Shown piece after piece: positions 63,178 through 64,000 of a stretch of DNA of 64,000 nucleotides. Source of the DNA: Coraliomargarita sp. (GTDB taxonomy: Bacteria; Verrucomicrobiota; Verrucomicrobiia; Opitutales; UBA953); NCBI GenBank assembly GCA_024638885.1, contig JAHEJL010000003.1:45912-109911 (forward strand), written 5' to 3'. A model generated the notes under the pieces. That model was given only the letters and a program-made list of their open reading frames with translations, searched no databases and was not told where the DNA came from. How positions within the stretch are numbered: the first letter of the stretch is position 1; each line of letters starts with the position of its first letter. Made by a program: the position numbers and the translations under genes.

Positions 63178-64000
63178 TTACTTGCGCGCCGCGAAGTCGC
63201 GGGCGTAAGCCTCGGCGAAGTAGCTGAGGATCACGTCGGCGCCGGCGCGGCGGATGGCGAGGAGCGACTCGTCGCGCGTGGCGCGGAGGTCGAGCCATCC
63301 TTTCTCGGCGGCGGCATGCAGCTGGGCGTATTCGCCCGAGACCTGGTAGGCGGCGATCGGCAGGTTCGTCGATTCGCGCAGGTCGCGGATGATGTCGAGG
63401 TAAGCGCCGGCGGGCTTCACCATCAGGAGGTCGGCGCCTTCTTCGGCGTCGAGGATCGCCTCACGGGCGGCCTCGCGGCGATTGGCGGGATTCATCTGGT
63501 AGGTGGCCTTCGAGATGGGGGCTTCGCCGGCCTTGCGGGCGCTGCCGACGGCGTCGCGGAACGGACCGTAGAACGCGGAGGCGAACTTGGCGGAGTAGGC
63601 GAGGATGCCCGTGCCGGTATGGCCGGAAGCATCGAGGCCCTTGCGGATCGCCTGCACGCGGCCGTCCATCATGTCGGAGGGCGCGACGAAATCCGCGCCG
63701 GCCTGGGCGGTGAAGAGCGACATCTTCACGAGCGCTTCGACGGTGCGGTCGTTGTCCACGTCGGTACCGGCGGCGTTGAGGATGCCGTCGTGGCCGTGCG
63801 TGGTGTAAGGATCGAGGGCGATGTCGGCGAAGATCACCGTGCCGGGCGACTTCGCCTTCACTTCGCGGATGGCGCGGAGGGCGAGGTTCGACGGGTTGAG
63901 GGCTTCGGCGCCTTCGGCGGTCTTGCGGGCCGGGTCGACCTTCGGGAAGAGGGCCACGCCATGGATGCCGAGGGCGAGGAGTTCGGCGCACTTGGCGCCG
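63178..64000 (-). CDS. hemB: Delta-aminolevulinic acid dehydratase, C-terminal part (5' end outside window)
   Basis: The frame is open at the right edge, so the N-terminal part is missing. HemB condenses two aminolevulinates to porphobilinogen. Visible motifs: LALGIHGVALFPKVDP, metal-site TTHGHDGILNAAG (with no Cys in the usual zinc triad, so probably Mg-dependent), the active-site Lys in AYSAKFASAFYGPFRDA, and the second Lys in LLMVKPAGAYLD. QVSGEYAQLHAA is typical. The substrate-binding Ser/Tyr are near the end. Confidence 0.94.
   Translation of the reverse strand, partial: GAKCAELLALGIHGVALFPKVDPARKTAEGAEALNPSNLALRAIREVKAKSPGTVIFADIALDPYTTHGHDGILNAAGTDVDNDRTVEALVKMSLFTAQAGADFVAPSDMMDGRVQAIRKGLDASGHTGTGILAYSAKFASAFYGPFRDAVGSARKAGEAPISKATYQMNPANRREAAREAILDAEEGADLLMVKPAGAYLDIIRDLRESTNLPIAAYQVSGEYAQLHAAAEKGWLDLRATRDESLLAIRRAGADVILSYFAEAYARDFAARK

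Overview
The window looks like chromosome of a high-GC member of the Verrucomicrobiota, probably near Opitutales. This is inferred from gene content. Planctomycete/verrucomicrobial-type single-haem cytochrome domains, a DUF1080 hydrolase, a ThuA protein, a PQQ-type dehydrogenase fused to PKD and cytochrome parts, and Tat/Sec-exported sugar-related proteins sit among ordinary housekeeping genes. There is no rRNA, phage module, transposase or CRISPR array. Genes are tightly packed on both strands, no gene-free stretch exceeds 300 bases, and most convergent ends carry good hairpin terminators.

Layout. 1-9.1 kb: 3' part of a U32 peptidase, an exported sugar isomerase-like protein, RecD2 helicase, a HAD phosphatase, a His-tailed membrane protein, SurE, an McsA-like zinc protein and an ExbB/ExbD/TonB-like energy-transduction trio. 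9.1-13.3 kb: RidA, HPP membrane protein, an orphan OppA-type lipoprotein, a cupin, and a P-II regulator with a near-consensus sigma-54 promoter. 13.4-18.2 kb: hemC-hemD-trpF, then a DUF485/ActP-type solute symporter pair. 18.3-22.2 kb: a tRNA-Val(UAC) immediately upstream of ilvN-ilvC, a SUI1-like factor and a CCA-adding enzyme. 22.2-23.2 kb: an AT-richer gene of unknown function. 23.4-27.8 kb: GAF protein, UvrA-family ATPase, SGNH hydrolase. 27.9-34.5 kb: complete pstS-pstC-pstA-pstB-phoU phosphate uptake operon with unusually large permeases. 35-41.8 kb: aminotransferase, an inverted-repeat-bounded four-helix-bundle (S23/IVP-type) gene, HAD phosphatase, ffh, a PhnP-like hydrolase, DUF1080 and an esterase. 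41.9-51.5 kb: multicopper oxidase fused to a thioredoxin-like domain, ThuA, three single-haem cytochrome genes, hflX, and the PQQ-type dehydrogenase. 51.7-57.2 kb: a Fur-family regulator heading sufC-sufB-sufD-sufT, then a Lon-N-domain protein. 57.3-64 kb: FAD oxidoreductase with EF-hands, leuB, a UxaE-type epimerase and the 3' part of hemB.

The most interesting material is intergenic. First, a 592-bp unit (36492-37083) has a four-helix-bundle gene enclosed by a perfect 37-bp inverted repeat, which recalls 23S rRNA intervening sequences but lies outside any rRNA. Second, the arms of that repeat are themselves degenerate octamer arrays, and similar hepta- or octamer word arrays, several in inverted pairs without a gene, occur in at least six other intergenic regions. 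Third, a separate REP-like family has paired hairpins whose stems change in a compensating way between five loci. The link between the first two is an inference, but it gives a testable picture of one full element and several shorter relatives.
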